The notes: generated by a model not told the origin, from the letters alone. A DNA stretch of 64,000 nt from Stenotrophomonas sp. 57 (GCF_030291075.1 NZ_CP127407.1:2540001-2604000); one strand, 5' to 3'; numbered from the stretch's first letter, positions 34,314 through 44,255 are shown. Made by a program: numbers and translations.

Positions 34314-34405
34314 AGTAGATCCACGCCATGCGTGGATGCTTTTCAAATCAACACGCGATATTCGATTCCGGTGGAGATCCATCCACGCATGGCATGGATC
34401 TACAA
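34314..34405. repeat. SMAG-type dimer directly upstream of AraC gene
   Basis: GTAGATCCACGCCATGCGTGGAT (34315-34337) and the inverse-ending CGCATGGCATGGATCTAC (34386-34403) are two SMAG units of the ATCCACGC subclass in opposite orientation. The second unit ends only about ten bases before the AraC start codon. Confidence 0.75.
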
Positions 34406-34412
34406 TTGCGCC

Positions 34413-35093
34413 ATGCCCCACCCCGCCCTGCCCTGGACCGGCACCCTGCTGCTGGATGCACACACGGCCCTGCTGCAGGGCCACGCCGGTGACAGCGGCA
34501 CGCACGCGCACTATGCCCACCAGCTGCTGATCAGCGATGGCGCACCCTGGCAGGTGGAAATCGACGGCGTGGCACGGCACGGACAGCGCCTTTGGCTGCC
34601 CTCCTTCGTACCGCACGCCATCGTTTCGGCGCCACAGGACGGCTGCACGCTGTTCCTGGAACCGACCCACGCTGATCTCGAGCAGATCCAGCAGCAGCTG
34701 CCCACGCTGCCCACCGCCATCACCGCCCTGCGGGAACGGCTGCCGCAGCTGAGCCGTGCGCAGGCGCTGGACCGCCGCGTGCAGATGGCGCTGGAACGCA
34801 TCACCCAGCACCTGCCCGGCCCGGTGCCGGCCGCCGACATCGCCAAGGCGGCACATCTGTCGACCAGCCAGCTGCACCGTCGTTTCCAGTCCGACCTGGC
34901 GGTGACCCTGCGCGGCTGGGTGCTGTGGCAACGCTTGCGTGCCGCGCTCGCGCACCACCTGCAGGGGCACAGCCTGACCGCCAGCGCGCATGCCGCCGGC
35001 TTCGCCGACCTGGCCCATCTCTCGCGCAGCCTGCGCCGCATGTTCGGCATCGGTGCCGCACAGCTGCAGGGCCTGCAGCTCCACGCGGCCTGA
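34413..35093 (+). CDS. AraC family transcriptional regulator
   Basis: The 226-residue protein has a cupin-like N-terminus (HTALLQGHAGDSGTHAHYAHQLLISDGAPWQVEIDGV, with the HAHxxxQ pattern). The C-terminal AraC HTH pair is ADIAKAAHLSTSQLHRRFQSDLAV and HSLTASAHAAGFADLAHLSRSLRRMFG. It is short for the family but has both halves. No Shine-Dalgarno sequence is seen because a SMAG unit ends about ten bases upstream. The in-frame reading back to 34308 runs through the repeat and is unlikely. The target genes are unknown. Confidence 0.85.
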   Translation: MPHPALPWTGTLLLDAHTALLQGHAGDSGTHAHYAHQLLISDGAPWQVEIDGVARHGQRLWLPSFVPHAIVSAPQDGCTLFLEPTHADLEQIQQQLPTLPTAITALRERLPQLSRAQALDRRVQMALERITQHLPGPVPAADIAKAAHLSTSQLHRRFQSDLAVTLRGWVLWQRLRAALAHHLQGHSLTASAHAAGFADLAHLSRSLRRMFGIGAAQLQGLQLHAA

Positions 35094-35102
35094 CATGTTC
35101 GG

Positions 35103-35993
35103 TCATCCGCGCCTGCGCAGGCCTTCCGGCAATTCCGGCACTTCACCATGCGGAAGCTCGCGGAACGGCGCCAGCAGCTGCCCGGGGTAATCACGCGGAT
35201 AGTCCGGCTGGCTGCCGATGCCGAGGTCGTGCTGCTGCAGCCGATAGCCCGGCGCATCGAAGGCGGTCCCCAGCAGGTGATCCCAGACGGTCAGGAACAG
35301 GCCGAAATTGACGTCGCCGGCGGTGCCATAACGCATGTGATGGAAACGGTGCAGCGGCGCCCACGCCATCACCCGGCCCAGCATGCCCGGGCGCATGTCC
35401 ACGTTGGAGTGCTGCAACAACAACTGGATGGCGATGGCGAAGGCCAGTACCGCGGCCACCGGCATCGGCAGGCCCAGCAGCAGCAGCGGCAACACGCCGC
35501 CCACCGCTTCGGCCGCCTGGTGCAGCGGGTGTTTCATCAGGCCGTTGAAGCCATACATGCGGGTGACGCTGTGATGCACGGCATGCAGGCGCCATAGCCA
35601 GCCGATGCGATGGCTTGCATAGTGCACCAGCGTGATGCCGAGATCGGCAGCGATGATGGCCATCAGTATCTGCAGCGCAAACGGCCACTGCACGGGCCAG
35701 ACCTGCCACGGAATGATCGCCGCCAGCAACGGCACGGTGGCGATCGACAGCAGGTTCAGGCCTTCGTTGACCAGTGCGTGCAGGGTGTCGCGCACGCTGT
35801 CGTCCTGATCATGGTTGAACACAGGGTCGTAGGGCCAAGCACGCTCGGCGGCGAACGAGACCGCGCTGGCGACCGCCAGCAAGGCCAGCAACCATAGCGG
35901 ATCACCGTGGCAGCGGCCGACCCAGACGACGGCAACAGCAACGAAACCCAGCAGGAACAACGGGGCGTACAGGCGGAGCATCCAGTGCTTCAT
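35103..35993 (-). CDS. Sterol desaturase/fatty acid hydroxylase family membrane protein
   Basis: The ATG at 35993 gives 296 residues with four or five membrane helices. The di-iron histidine motifs are complete: HYASHR, HAVHHS and HRFHH, followed by NFGLFLTVWDHLLGT. Family members hydroxylate or desaturate lipids at the inner membrane using a non-heme di-iron centre and oxygen. The first 44 codons of the longer frame have no family features and were not used. The gene converges tightly with the AraC gene (nine bases between stop codons) and is divergent from the LysR gene at 36193. Confidence 0.9.
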   Translation of the reverse strand: MKHWMLRLYAPLFLLGFVAVAVVWVGRCHGDPLWLLALLAVASAVSFAAERAWPYDPVFNHDQDDSVRDTLHALVNEGLNLLSIATVPLLAAIIPWQVWPVQWPFALQILMAIIAADLGITLVHYASHRIGWLWRLHAVHHSVTRMYGFNGLMKHPLHQAAEAVGGVLPLLLLGLPMPVAAVLAFAIAIQLLLQHSNVDMRPGMLGRVMAWAPLHRFHHMRYGTAGDVNFGLFLTVWDHLLGTAFDAPGYRLQQHDLGIGSQPDYPRDYPGQLLAPFRELPHGEVPELPEGLRRRG

Positions 35994-36114
35994 GGGCAAC
36001 CCGGTAAGTGAGGGGCCTGCATGCTGGCGTGGGATGCGGGTTACTGGCTTGAACAAACGGCGCAACCGGCGCCCCCTTGGTGAACGCCGACCTTGGTCGA
36101 CACCGCGGTTGCCA

Positions 36115-36163
36115 CATCCACGCACGGCGTGGTTCTACGACCCGGTGCATGGCATGGATCTAC
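36115..36163. repeat. Degenerate SMAG-type units
   Basis: ATCCACGCACGGCGTGGTTCTAC (36116-36138) and GTGCATGGCATGGATCTAC (36145-36163) are two SMAG-like units with CTAC ends in the same orientation. A degenerate GCCGACCTTGGTCGAC palindrome precedes them at 36087. They lie in the divergent spacer in front of the LysR gene. Confidence 0.6.
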
Positions 36164-36192
36164 AATGGCACCTTCATCGCACCGGGAACGGC

Positions 36193-37098
36193 ATGGATTC
36201 CTTCAACCTGATGCGCGCCTTCCGCCGCATCGTCGAACGCGGCGGGCTGGCCCGCGCCGCCGAAGACCTGGGCATGTCGCCTGCCGGCCTGAGCAAGCAG
36301 CTGCGCACACTGGAAGCGCACCTGGGCGTGGTCCTGCTGCAACGGACCACGCGGCGCATGAGCCTGACCGAGACCGGCCATGCCTATTACCGCGAATGCT
36401 GCCGCCTGCTCGACGAACTGGACGCGCTGGAACGCGGCATCGCCGAACAGCGCGGTGAGGTGGCCGGGCGCCTGCGCGTCAATGCGCCACAGTCGTTCGC
36501 GCTGAGCACGCTGTCGCCGTTGCTGCCACGCTTCCTGCAGCAGCATCCGCAGCTGTCGTTGGACCTGGTGATGGAAGATCGCCTGCTCGATGCAGTCGGC
36601 GAAGGTTTCGATGTGTCGCTGCGGCTGCGTGCCGAGCTGGATGATTCACGCCTGGTGGCGCGCCGGCTGGCGTCGCTGCAGCAGGTGCTGTGCGCGGCCC
36701 CGTCCTACCTGCAGCAGCACCCGGCACCTCAGGCAGTGGACGACCTGCAGGTCCACAGCGTGCTGGCCTACAGCCTGTCCGACTCGCCCGGCAGCTGGCC
36801 GCTGCTCGGCCCCGATGGACAGGTCACCATCACCCTGCCGGCGCGCGTGACCGTCAACAACAGCCTGCTGCTGCGCGACCTGCTGGTGGCCGGCATGGGC
36901 ATCGGCGCGCTGCCTTCGTTCCTGGCCGCTCCGGCAATGGTGCGGGGCGAACTGCAGCAGGTGCTGCCCGACCACCGCTATCCGCCGCGCTTCGTGCATG
37001 CGGTCTATCCCACCTCGCGCCACCTGCAGCCCAAGGTACGCGCCTTCATCGATTTCCTGCACGCCGAGCTGCCCGGCTGCGCCGGCCTGGATTCGTAA
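36193..37098 (+). CDS. LysR family transcriptional regulator
   Basis: The ATG at 36193 gives 301 residues. The HTH is at about residues 4-61 (LMRAFRRIVERGGLARAAEDLGMSPAGLSKQLRTLEAHLG). The effector domain ends with PKVRAFIDFLHAEL. The sequence resembles the CrgA/DmlR-like group. The same strand carries the DsbA-like and cyclase genes directly after it, and the desaturase gene is divergent. It could control either side. Confidence 0.9.
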   Translation: MDSFNLMRAFRRIVERGGLARAAEDLGMSPAGLSKQLRTLEAHLGVVLLQRTTRRMSLTETGHAYYRECCRLLDELDALERGIAEQRGEVAGRLRVNAPQSFALSTLSPLLPRFLQQHPQLSLDLVMEDRLLDAVGEGFDVSLRLRAELDDSRLVARRLASLQQVLCAAPSYLQQHPAPQAVDDLQVHSVLAYSLSDSPGSWPLLGPDGQVTITLPARVTVNNSLLLRDLLVAGMGIGALPSFLAAPAMVRGELQQVLPDHRYPPRFVHAVYPTSRHLQPKVRAFIDFLHAELPGCAGLDS

Positions 37099-37190
37099 CC
37101 GCCAGCGAAAACTGAGCTGCCCGCGGCGTGCTGTTTCGGCCCCGCCGCGCTGCCTACTCTGCCGCCTCCCCTCTCACCGATGGCAGGCAG

Positions 37191-37841
37191 ATGTCTTCCG
37201 TTCCGTCCCCCACCACCGCCGCGCCGGTGGTCGATTTCTTCCACGACGTGGTCTGCGGCTGGTGCTTCGTGCTGGCCCCACGCCTGCAGCAGGTCTCCGC
37301 CGAACTCGGCATCCAGGTGCGCCACCGCAGTTTCGTGCTGCAGGACTCGCGCGCGCAGATGGTCGAGGTGTTCGGCTCGATGGCGCGTGCCAAGGCAGTC
37401 ATCCTGCGCCACTGGACCGACTGCGCCGCGCATGAAGACACCGCGCGCATCGATATCGAAGGCATGCGCGCACAGGACTTCGAATATCCCTCTGGCTGGC
37501 TTGGCGCACTGGCCTGCCAGGCCGCCGGGCTGATGGGCGGCAACGATGCCCATGGCGCGATGTTCGATGCCGTGCAGTGGGCGCACCTGCACCAGCACCG
37601 CAACATCGGCGATGCCGAAGTCCTGCTGGATATCGCCGAATCGCTGGGCCATCGACGTGGCGCCTTCGCTGACCACATGCACAGCGACGCAGTGCGCCAG
37701 CGCGTGCAGGCCGATCGCGCCGAAGCCGCTGCCCTCGGCATCCGTTCCATACCCACCGTGATCGGCGACAACGGCCTGCGCCTGCAGACCCTGCCGCTGC
37801 CACACCTGCGCCAGGCCCTGGCGCCCCTGGTCGCGGCCTGA
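37191..37841 (+). CDS. DsbA-family (FrnE-like) thioredoxin-fold oxidoreductase
   Basis: The 216-residue protein has a CxxC active site, C-G-W-C, in VVDFFHDVVCGWCFVLAPRLQ at about residues 20-23, and the later cis-proline motif RSIPTVIGDNGLR. A helical insert between them is of DsbA/FrnE length. There is no signal peptide, so it should act in the cytosol, like FrnE or the 2-hydroxychromene-carboxylate isomerase relatives. It lies 92 bases after the LysR gene and 35 bases before the cyclase gene, so these two probably form an operon. Confidence 0.85.
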   Translation: MSSVPSPTTAAPVVDFFHDVVCGWCFVLAPRLQQVSAELGIQVRHRSFVLQDSRAQMVEVFGSMARAKAVILRHWTDCAAHEDTARIDIEGMRAQDFEYPSGWLGALACQAAGLMGGNDAHGAMFDAVQWAHLHQHRNIGDAEVLLDIAESLGHRRGAFADHMHSDAVRQRVQADRAEAAALGIRSIPTVIGDNGLRLQTLPLPHLRQALAPLVAA

Positions 37842-37876
37842 GCCGCCCCCTCCCCCACCCTGCAAGGAGATTTCCC

Positions 37877-38884
37877 ATGACCCCACGTACCCTGGCCACC
37901 GCGCTGGCCCTGCTGGTGGCCACCACCGCCGCTTCCACCACGGTGTCCGCGCACGAACGCGTTCCCTCCGGCCAGCAGGTCGGCACCAGCCCCTGGGGAC
38001 CGAAGGATGAGATCGGCCGCCTCAACCTGATCACCGAGGCCTCGCGTGCGGCGATCCTGTCGCGGGTCAGCGGCGGCAAGGCCTATGACCTGGCCACCGA
38101 GTACTACGTCGGCATGCCCAGCTGGCAGGACGCCGGCGACCCGCACTACCAGTTCTGGATGACCCACACCCCGCGCGGCACGGTGATGGATGATCCGATG
38201 GGCGTGGGCGAGACCATGAACCTCACCCGCAGCTACACCGGCACCGCGTTCTCGATGTACAGCCACACCGGCACCCACATCGATGCCCTGAACCACTTCG
38301 GCATCCATGGAAAGATCTGGAACGGCTTCGAGGCCGACAAGCACCTCGGCGACCGCGGCTGGAATGTCACCGGCATCGAGAAATTCCCGCCGCTGATCGC
38401 GCGTGGCGTGCTGATCGACGTGGCCGGCGCCAAGGGCGTGGACATGCTGCCGGACAGCTACCGCGTCACCCGCCAGGACCTGAAGGATGCGCTGGCACGC
38501 CAGAAGGTGAAACTGCAGCAGGGTGACGTGGTGCTGATCCGCACCGGCCGCATGCGCCTGTTCGAGCAGCCCAGGGCGTACATGGCCAACCCGCCGGGCA
38601 TGGGCCTGGACGCGGCACGCTTCCTGGTGGAGGACAGCGGCGCGATGATCGTCGGTGCCGACAACCTCAGCTTCGAGACCTTCCCCTCGGAGGTGTCCGA
38701 CGACTACGTGCCGCTGCATACCTACCTGCTGGCCCAGCAGGGTGCGCCGATCATCGAGCTGGTGGCGCTGGACGAACTGGCTCGCGACAAGGTCTACGAG
38801 TTCGCCTTCATCGGCGGCCCGCTGAAGATCCGTGGCGGCGATGCCGCACCGCTGCGCCCGGTGGCATTGCCAGTGCGCCTGTAA
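37877..38884 (+). CDS. Exported cyclase/kynurenine-formamidase-family hydrolase
   Basis: The start ATG follows AAGGAG. The 335-residue product has a signal peptide (MTPRTLATALALLVATTAASTTVSA) and the metal-binding signature HTGTHIDALNHF, which fits the H-x-G-T-H-x-D-x-x-x-H motif of the putative cyclase (PF04199) family. Also visible are GPKDEIGRLN near the mature start and RGVLIDVAG further on. Family members hydrolyse amides or lactones, kynurenine formamidase being the best known. An exported form suggests an extracytoplasmic substrate. It is followed by a strong terminator. Confidence 0.85.
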   Translation: MTPRTLATALALLVATTAASTTVSAHERVPSGQQVGTSPWGPKDEIGRLNLITEASRAAILSRVSGGKAYDLATEYYVGMPSWQDAGDPHYQFWMTHTPRGTVMDDPMGVGETMNLTRSYTGTAFSMYSHTGTHIDALNHFGIHGKIWNGFEADKHLGDRGWNVTGIEKFPPLIARGVLIDVAGAKGVDMLPDSYRVTRQDLKDALARQKVKLQQGDVVLIRTGRMRLFEQPRAYMANPPGMGLDAARFLVEDSGAMIVGADNLSFETFPSEVSDDYVPLHTYLLAQQGAPIIELVALDELARDKVYEFAFIGGPLKIRGGDAAPLRPVALPVRL

Positions 38885-38897
38885 CCGGGAGCTGTGG

Positions 38898-38925
38898 GTG
38901 CCGACCTTGGTCGGCACTCCTTTTT
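38898..38925 (+). terminator. Intrinsic terminator after the cyclase gene
   Basis: GTGCCGACC, TT, GGTCGGCAC is a perfect 9-bp stem followed three bases later by TTTTT. It starts 13 bases after the cyclase stop codon. The stem resembles a SMAG unit, so a repeat may have been recruited as terminator. Confidence 0.88.
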
Positions 38926-38962
38926 ACCCTTCAGCAACCTGAAACCCAGTCCGCCGATTTCA

Positions 38963-38978
38963 TTAGTAATTCTACTCA
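38963..38978 (+). promoter_or_regulatory. LexA-like SOS box
   Basis: TTAGTAATTCTACTCA matches the xanthomonad LexA pattern TTAGTA-N4-TACTAA at 11 of 12 defined bases. It lies 126 bases upstream of imuA. An overlapping dyad CTACTC/GAGTAG spans 38973-38991. Control by LexA fits the SOS role of the mutagenesis cassette downstream. Confidence 0.75.
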
Positions 38979-39104
38979 CAACGCGAGTAGCATGTCCGGT
39001 CTCAGCCCCTGATACCGGCCCGTCGATACTCGCGCCATGCCCGCCGTTTTCGCCCATCCCTGCCGCTTCCAGCCCGCCCGGCGCCTCCCTTGGAGGATCG
39101 GCTG

Positions 39105-39719
39105 ATGGGCGCCGTCGTCGCCCTCGACCGGCTGCTTGACGGCCGCCAGCTGTGGCGCGGCCCGGCCCGCCAAGGGCCCGCCAGCGACCATCTGGCCAGC
39201 GGCCATCCGGCGCTGGACGCGCGCTTGCCCGGCGGCGGCTGGCCGGCCAGCGGGCTGTGCGAGGTACTGCAGGTGGCGCCCGGCGGCGGTGAGCTGGCGC
39301 TGGTCTGGCCCGCACTGGCGAAGCTGAGCCAGCGCGACCGCCCGATCGTGCTGGTCGCCCCCCCCTACCGCCCGCATGCCCCGGCCTGGGCCGCAGCCGG
39401 GCTGGACCTGGCCCAGCTGCAGATCATCCATGCTGCGCCGAAGCAGGCGCTGTGGGCCGCAGAACAATGCCTGCGCTCTGCCGCCTGCGCGGCGGTGCTG
39501 TGCTGGCCACACCAGGCCGATGACCGCGCCCTGCGCCGCCTGCAGGTCGCCGCCGAAAGCGGCCAGTGCCTGGGCTTCGTGTTCCGCGAGGCGCAGGCGG
39601 CGCGCAACCCTTCTCCGGCCAGCCTGCGCCTGCAGCTCGACCATGGCCAGGTGCGGGTGCTGAAGTGCCGAGGCGGCCTGCCGCCGGCGCAGCCGTTGCC
39701 GCTGGCCATCGTCCACTGA
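39105..39719 (+). CDS. imuA: ImuA, accessory protein of the SOS mutasome
   Basis: The start at 39105 follows GGAGG eight bases upstream. The 204-residue product has the RecA-like layout of ImuA: LASGHPALDARLPGGGWPASGLCEVLQ, then PIVLVAPPYRPHAPAWAAAGLDLAQLQIIHA and the C-terminal LRLQLDHGQVRVLKCRG. ImuA works with ImuB and DnaE2 in error-prone bypass of DNA lesions. The gene is nine bases from imuB, and the LexA-like box upstream suggests SOS induction. Confidence 0.9.
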   Translation: MGAVVALDRLLDGRQLWRGPARQGPASDHLASGHPALDARLPGGGWPASGLCEVLQVAPGGGELALVWPALAKLSQRDRPIVLVAPPYRPHAPAWAAAGLDLAQLQIIHAAPKQALWAAEQCLRSAACAAVLCWPHQADDRALRRLQVAAESGQCLGFVFREAQAARNPSPASLRLQLDHGQVRVLKCRGGLPPAQPLPLAIVH

Positions 39720-39728
39720 GGTCGCGCC

Positions 39729-41138
39729 ATGCACTGGGCCTGCCTGTTGTTGCCGCAGCTGGCGCTGGACAGCGTGCTGCGCCTGCAGCCGGACCCGCAG
39801 CGGCCACTGGTGCTGCTGCAGGGGCCGGCACAGCGTCGCGTCCTGCGTGCGGTCAGCCCGTCGGCACGCGCAGCGGGGCTGCGCCCGGGCATGCTGCTGT
39901 CGGCTGCGCAGGTGCTGGTGCAGGACATACACCTGCACGACTACGACCCGAACGCCGAACAGCACACCCGGCAGCTGCTGGCCAGCTGGGCCTACGCCTA
40001 CAGCTCGCAGGTCAGCCTCGATTTCCCGCATGCACTGGTGCTGGAGATCGGCGCCAGCCGCGCCCTGTTCGGCGACTGGCTGACAATCGAAAAGCGCCTG
40101 CGCAACGAACTGCATGAACTCGGTTTCCGCCATCGCCTGGTGGCTGCACCCACCGCGCATGCCGCGCGCGTGCTGGCCAACGTCCACGATGGCCTCGGCA
40201 TCGATGCGCAGCAGCTGCCGGCGGCGCTGGCACAACTGCCGTTGCCGCGCTGCGGCCTGCCCAGCGAAGCGGTGACGGTGCTCGGCCGCTCCGGCCTGCG
40301 CACGCTGGGTGCGGTGCTCGAACTGCCGCGCGACAGCCTGGCCCGGCGCTTCGCACCGGACGTGCTGCAGCAGCTGGACGCACTGCGTGGCCTGCCCACC
40401 GCGCCCCTGCGCTACTACCAGCCACCGGACCGGTTCGATGCGCGCATCGAATTCGAGTACGAGATCGAATCCAGTCAGGCCCTGTTGTTCCCGCTGCGTC
40501 GACTGCTACTGGACCTGGCAGCGTTCCTGTGTTCGCGCGATGGCGGCGTGCAGCGCTTCGACCTGCATTTCGAGCATGACCTGCTCCCGGCCAGCGTGCT
40601 GACCATCGGCCTGCTGGCCCCCGAACGCGATGCTGCGTTGCTGTTCGAAATCGCACGCAACCGCATGGAGGCCTTCGCCCTGCCTGCCGGCAGCCGTGCA
40701 CTGCGCCTGCAGGCCGAGCAGCTGCCGCCGTTCGTACCGGCCGCGCGCGACCTGTTCGACACCCGGCCGGCACAGGCGATGCCCTGGAACCAGCTGCGCG
40801 AGCGCCTGCGCGCGCGGCTGGGCGATGACGCCGTACAGCCGCTGGCGGTACAGGCCGACCATCGCCCCGAGCGCGCCAGTGGTATCCAGCCCCCGACCAA
40901 GCCGCCCGCTTACTGGCCACTGCGCCCAGGCTGGCTGCTGGACACCCCGCAACCACTGCGTGACCCGCGCCTGCGCATCATCGCCGGGCCGGAGCGGATC
41001 GAATCGGGCTGGTGGGACCAGGCCGACGCACGGCGCGACTACTACGTGGTGGAAACCGCGCACGGCCAGCGCGGCTGGGCGTTCCGTGAGCGCAACGATC
41101 CGCATGCGCCGTGGATGCTGCACGGCTGGTTCGGCTGA
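39729..41138 (+). CDS. imuB: ImuB, Y-family polymerase-like protein
   Basis: The 469-residue protein begins MHWACLLLPQLALDSVLRL, the Y-family palm start, but without the usual catalytic Asp-Met-Asp. The second acidic motif S-x-D-E is also absent (FPHALVLEIGASRALFG). This loss is known for ImuB, which acts as a hub between the beta clamp, ImuA and DnaE2. The helix-hairpin region (LGRSGLRTLGAVLELPRDSLARRF) and the extended C-terminus (GWAFRERNDPHAPWMLHGWFG) match the family. Confidence 0.92.
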   Translation: MHWACLLLPQLALDSVLRLQPDPQRPLVLLQGPAQRRVLRAVSPSARAAGLRPGMLLSAAQVLVQDIHLHDYDPNAEQHTRQLLASWAYAYSSQVSLDFPHALVLEIGASRALFGDWLTIEKRLRNELHELGFRHRLVAAPTAHAARVLANVHDGLGIDAQQLPAALAQLPLPRCGLPSEAVTVLGRSGLRTLGAVLELPRDSLARRFAPDVLQQLDALRGLPTAPLRYYQPPDRFDARIEFEYEIESSQALLFPLRRLLLDLAAFLCSRDGGVQRFDLHFEHDLLPASVLTIGLLAPERDAALLFEIARNRMEAFALPAGSRALRLQAEQLPPFVPAARDLFDTRPAQAMPWNQLRERLRARLGDDAVQPLAVQADHRPERASGIQPPTKPPAYWPLRPGWLLDTPQPLRDPRLRIIAGPERIESGWWDQADARRDYYVVETAHGQRGWAFRERNDPHAPWMLHGWFG

Positions 41139-41144
41139 GCCGCC

Positions 41145-44100
41145 ATGCACAGTGAACTGCCCGGCTACGCCGAACTGCACTGCCTGTCGGCCTTCAGCTT
41201 CCAGCGTGGCGCCTCGATCGCCGAAGAACTGTTCGCGCGCGCCGCCGGCCAGGGCTACCGCGCGTTGGCGATCACCGACGAATGCTCGCTGGCGGGCATC
41301 GTGCGCGCCTGGCAGGCCGCGAAGACGCATGGCGTGGCGCTGATCGTCGGCGCCGAATTCCAGGTCGAGGATGGGCCGAAACTGGCCCTGCTGTGCACCG
41401 ACCAAACCGCCTATGCCGGGCTCTGCCAGTTGATCACCACCTGCCGGCGACGGGCGGCCAAGGGCGAGTACCGCTGCCTGCGCGACGATCTGCTCGGCCT
41501 GCCCGACGGCCTGCTGTGCCTGTGGCTGGACCGGCAACCGGCGGCCACCGAGCTGGAACTGCTGCGTGCCGGCTTCGATGATCGCCTGTGGCTGGCAGTG
41601 GAGCTGCATCACGAACACGACGATGCGCGCCGCCTGCAGCAGCTGCAGTCCTTCGGCGAACGCCATCGCCTGCCGCTGGTGGCCAGTGGTGATGTGCACA
41701 TGCATGTACGCCGCCGCCGCGCCCTGCAGGACACGCTGACCGCGATCCGCCACCGCTGCAGCGTGGCCGAAGCCGGTTGGCGCCTGTTTCCCAACGGCGA
41801 GCGCCACCTGCGCCCGCGTACCGCGCTGGCCCAGCTGTATCCGCCCGAACTGCTGGCCGAGACCCTGCGCATCGCCGAGCGCTGCCACTTCACCCTCGAG
41901 CAGCTGCAGTACACCTACCCGCGCGAACTGGTGCCGGAGGGCCACGACCCGGACAGCTGGCTGCGCGAGCTGGTCGAAGAAAAGATTCCATGGCGTTGGC
42001 CAGAAGGCGTCAAGGACGCGCAGCGCAAGCAGATCGAACATGAGCTGGCGTTGATCCGCGAGAAAAACTACGCCTCCTACTTCCTTACTGTGCATGACAT
42101 CGTGCGCTTCGCCCGCAGCCAGGACATCCTCTGCCAGGGGCGTGGCTCGGCGGCCAATTCGACGGTGTGCTTTGTGCTGGGCGTGACCGAGATCGATCCT
42201 GCGCGCAGCAATCTGTTGTTTGAACGCTTCATCTCCGCCGAGCGCAATGAGCCGCCGGACATCGACATCGACTTCGAGCACGAGCGCCGCGAGGAAGTGC
42301 TGCAGTACGTGTTCAAGCGCTATGGCCGTGAGCGCGCCGCACTGACCGCAGTAGCAATCAGCTACCGTGGCCGCAGCGCGATCCGCGACGTGGCCCGTGC
42401 GCTCGGCCTGCCGATGGACCAGGTCAACGAACTTGGCGCTGCGATGGACCACTGGGGTGGCAGCATCCCGCTGCCGGACACCCTGCGCGAGCGCGGCTTC
42501 GACCCCGGCACGCCGCTGATGCGGCGGCTGCTGTCACTGACCGATGAGCTGATCGACTTTCCGCGCCACCTGTCTCAGCATCCGGGCGGTTTCGTCATCT
42601 CCGAGCATCCGCTGTCGACCCTGGTGCCGGTGGAAAACGCGGCGATGGCCGACCGCACCGTCATCCAGTGGGACAAGGACGATCTGGATGCCACTGGCCT
42701 GATGAAGGTCGACTGCCTGGCGCTGGGCATGCTCACCGCCATCCGCAAATGCCTGGCGATGCTGAAGCAGCACGGCCTGCATGAAGGACGCATGGATGCG
42801 ATCCCGCCCAAGGATGCAAAGACCTTCGACATGATCTGCGCCGCCGACACCATCGGCGTGTTCCAGATCGAATCGCGCGCACAGATGGCGATGCTGCCGC
42901 GCATGCAGCCACGCACGTTCTATGACCTGGTGATCGAGGTGGCGATCGTGCGCCCTGGCCCGATCCAGGGCGACATGGTGCACCCCTATCTGGAGCGGCG
43001 GAGGATCCTACGCGAGCGAGGCCCGGATGCACTGAACGACCCGGACAACCCGCTCTATCCACCGCAACTGGAACGCGTTTTCGCACGCACGCTGGGCGTT
43101 CCGCTGTTCCAGGAACAGGTGATGCAGCTGGCGGTGGAAGCGGCCGGCTACACGCCGGGCCAGGCCGATGCCCTGCGCCGTTCGATGGCGGCGTGGAAGC
43201 GCCGTGGCGGCCTGGAGCCGCATCGTGAGAAGCTGCTGGCCGGCATGCTCAAGAACGGCTTCAGCCGCGAGTACGGCGAGCACCTGTTCGAGCAGATCAA
43301 GGGCTTCGGTGATTACGGTTTCCCGGAAAGCCATGCTGCCAGCTTCGCCCTGCTGACCTATAACAGCTGCTGGCTGAAGTGCCATCACCCCGCCGCGTTC
43401 ACCGCCAGCCTGATCAACAGCCAACCGCTGGGGTTCTACAGCCCCGACCAGCTGCTGCAGGATGCACGCCGCCATGGCATCCGCGTGCTGCCGGTGGACG
43501 TGCGCCACAGCGACTGGGACTGCACCCTGGATTTCAGCAAGGGACCGGCGGCGATCCGGCTCGGCCTGCGCCTGATCGACGGCTGCAACGAAGCGGCCGT
43601 GCAGGCCATCACGCGCGAGCGTGCGCGGCGCCCGTTCGACGATGTCGGTGACCTGTGCCAGCGTACCGCCCTGGACCGCCGCCATCAGGGCCTGCTGGCC
43701 GATGCCGGTGCGCTGCGCGGGCTCAGCGGCCATCGCCATCGCGCACGCTGGGATATCTCCGGTGTAGAACACCGGCTGCCACTGTTCGACCAGACCCACG
43801 CCACCACCGAAGCCCGCGTGCCGTTGCCACTGCCCAGCGCATGGGACGACATGCAGGCCGATTACCGCAGCACCGGCACCACCCTCGGCCGCCATCCGAT
43901 CTCGTTCCTGCGTGTGCAACTGCGCAGTCGCGGTTGCCTGGATGCCGCACAACTGGCGGGGCACGGCCATGGCCGCCGCGTGCGCATCGCCGGCCTGGTA
44001 CGCATGCGCCAGCGCCCGCAGACCGCCAGCGGCGTGACCTTCCTCACCCTCGAAGACGAGACCGGCATGGTCAATGCGGTGGTCTGGCGGCATCTGGCCG

Positions 44101-44255
44101 ACCGCCAGCACCGGGTGCTGGTCGACACCCAGCTGATGCAGATCGACGGCCGCCTGGAACGCGTTGATGGCGTGCAGCATGTCATCGTGCAGCGCATGCA
44201 CTGCCTGGATGAGCTGCTGCAGGGCCTGCGCAGCCACAGCCGCGATTTTCACTGA
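41145..44255 (+). CDS. dnaE2: Error-prone DNA polymerase DnaE2
   Basis: The 1036-residue protein has the DnaE2 order. The PHP domain comes first ([31 protein letters not shown]), followed by the palm with [11 protein letters not shown] and the catalytic acids in [40 protein letters not shown], the fingers and helix-hairpin-helix regions, and an OB-fold end ([36 protein letters not shown]) complete it. It lacks the C-terminal clamp/tau domain of replicative DnaE1. It begins six bases after imuB and is the catalytic polymerase of the SOS mutasome. Confidence 0.95.
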   Translation: MHSELPGYAELHCLSAFSFQRGASIAEELFARAAGQGYRALAITDECSLAGIVRAWQAAKTHGVALIVGAEFQVEDGPKLALLCTDQTAYAGLCQLITTCRRRAAKGEYRCLRDDLLGLPDGLLCLWLDRQPAATELELLRAGFDDRLWLAVELHHEHDDARRLQQLQSFGERHRLPLVASGDVHMHVRRRRALQDTLTAIRHRCSVAEAGWRLFPNGERHLRPRTALAQLYPPELLAETLRIAERCHFTLEQLQYTYPRELVPEGHDPDSWLRELVEEKIPWRWPEGVKDAQRKQIEHELALIREKNYASYFLTVHDIVRFARSQDILCQGRGSAANSTVCFVLGVTEIDPARSNLLFERFISAERNEPPDIDIDFEHERREEVLQYVFKRYGRERAALTAVAISYRGRSAIRDVARALGLPMDQVNELGAAMDHWGGSIPLPDTLRERGFDPGTPLMRRLLSLTDELIDFPRHLSQHPGGFVISEHPLSTLVPVENAAMADRTVIQWDKDDLDATGLMKVDCLALGMLTAIRKCLAMLKQHGLHEGRMDAIPPKDAKTFDMICAADTIGVFQIESRAQMAMLPRMQPRTFYDLVIEVAIVRPGPIQGDMVHPYLERRRILRERGPDALNDPDNPLYPPQLERVFARTLGVPLFQEQVMQLAVEAAGYTPGQADALRRSMAAWKRRGGLEPHREKLLAGMLKNGFSREYGEHLFEQIKGFGDYGFPESHAASFALLTYNSCWLKCHHPAAFTASLINSQPLGFYSPDQLLQDARRHGIRVLPVDVRHSDWDCTLDFSKGPAAIRLGLRLIDGCNEAAVQAITRERARRPFDDVGDLCQRTALDRRHQGLLADAGALRGLSGHRHRARWDISGVEHRLPLFDQTHATTEARVPLPLPSAWDDMQADYRSTGTTLGRHPISFLRVQLRSRGCLDAAQLAGHGHGRRVRIAGLVRMRQRPQTASGVTFLTLEDETGMVNAVVWRHLADRQHRVLVDTQLMQIDGRLERVDGVQHVIVQRMHCLDELLQGLRSHSRDFH

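Noticed and set aside
40506..42452. Reverse open frame of 648 codons
   Set aside because: It is antisense to imuB and dnaE2, which are unmistakable.
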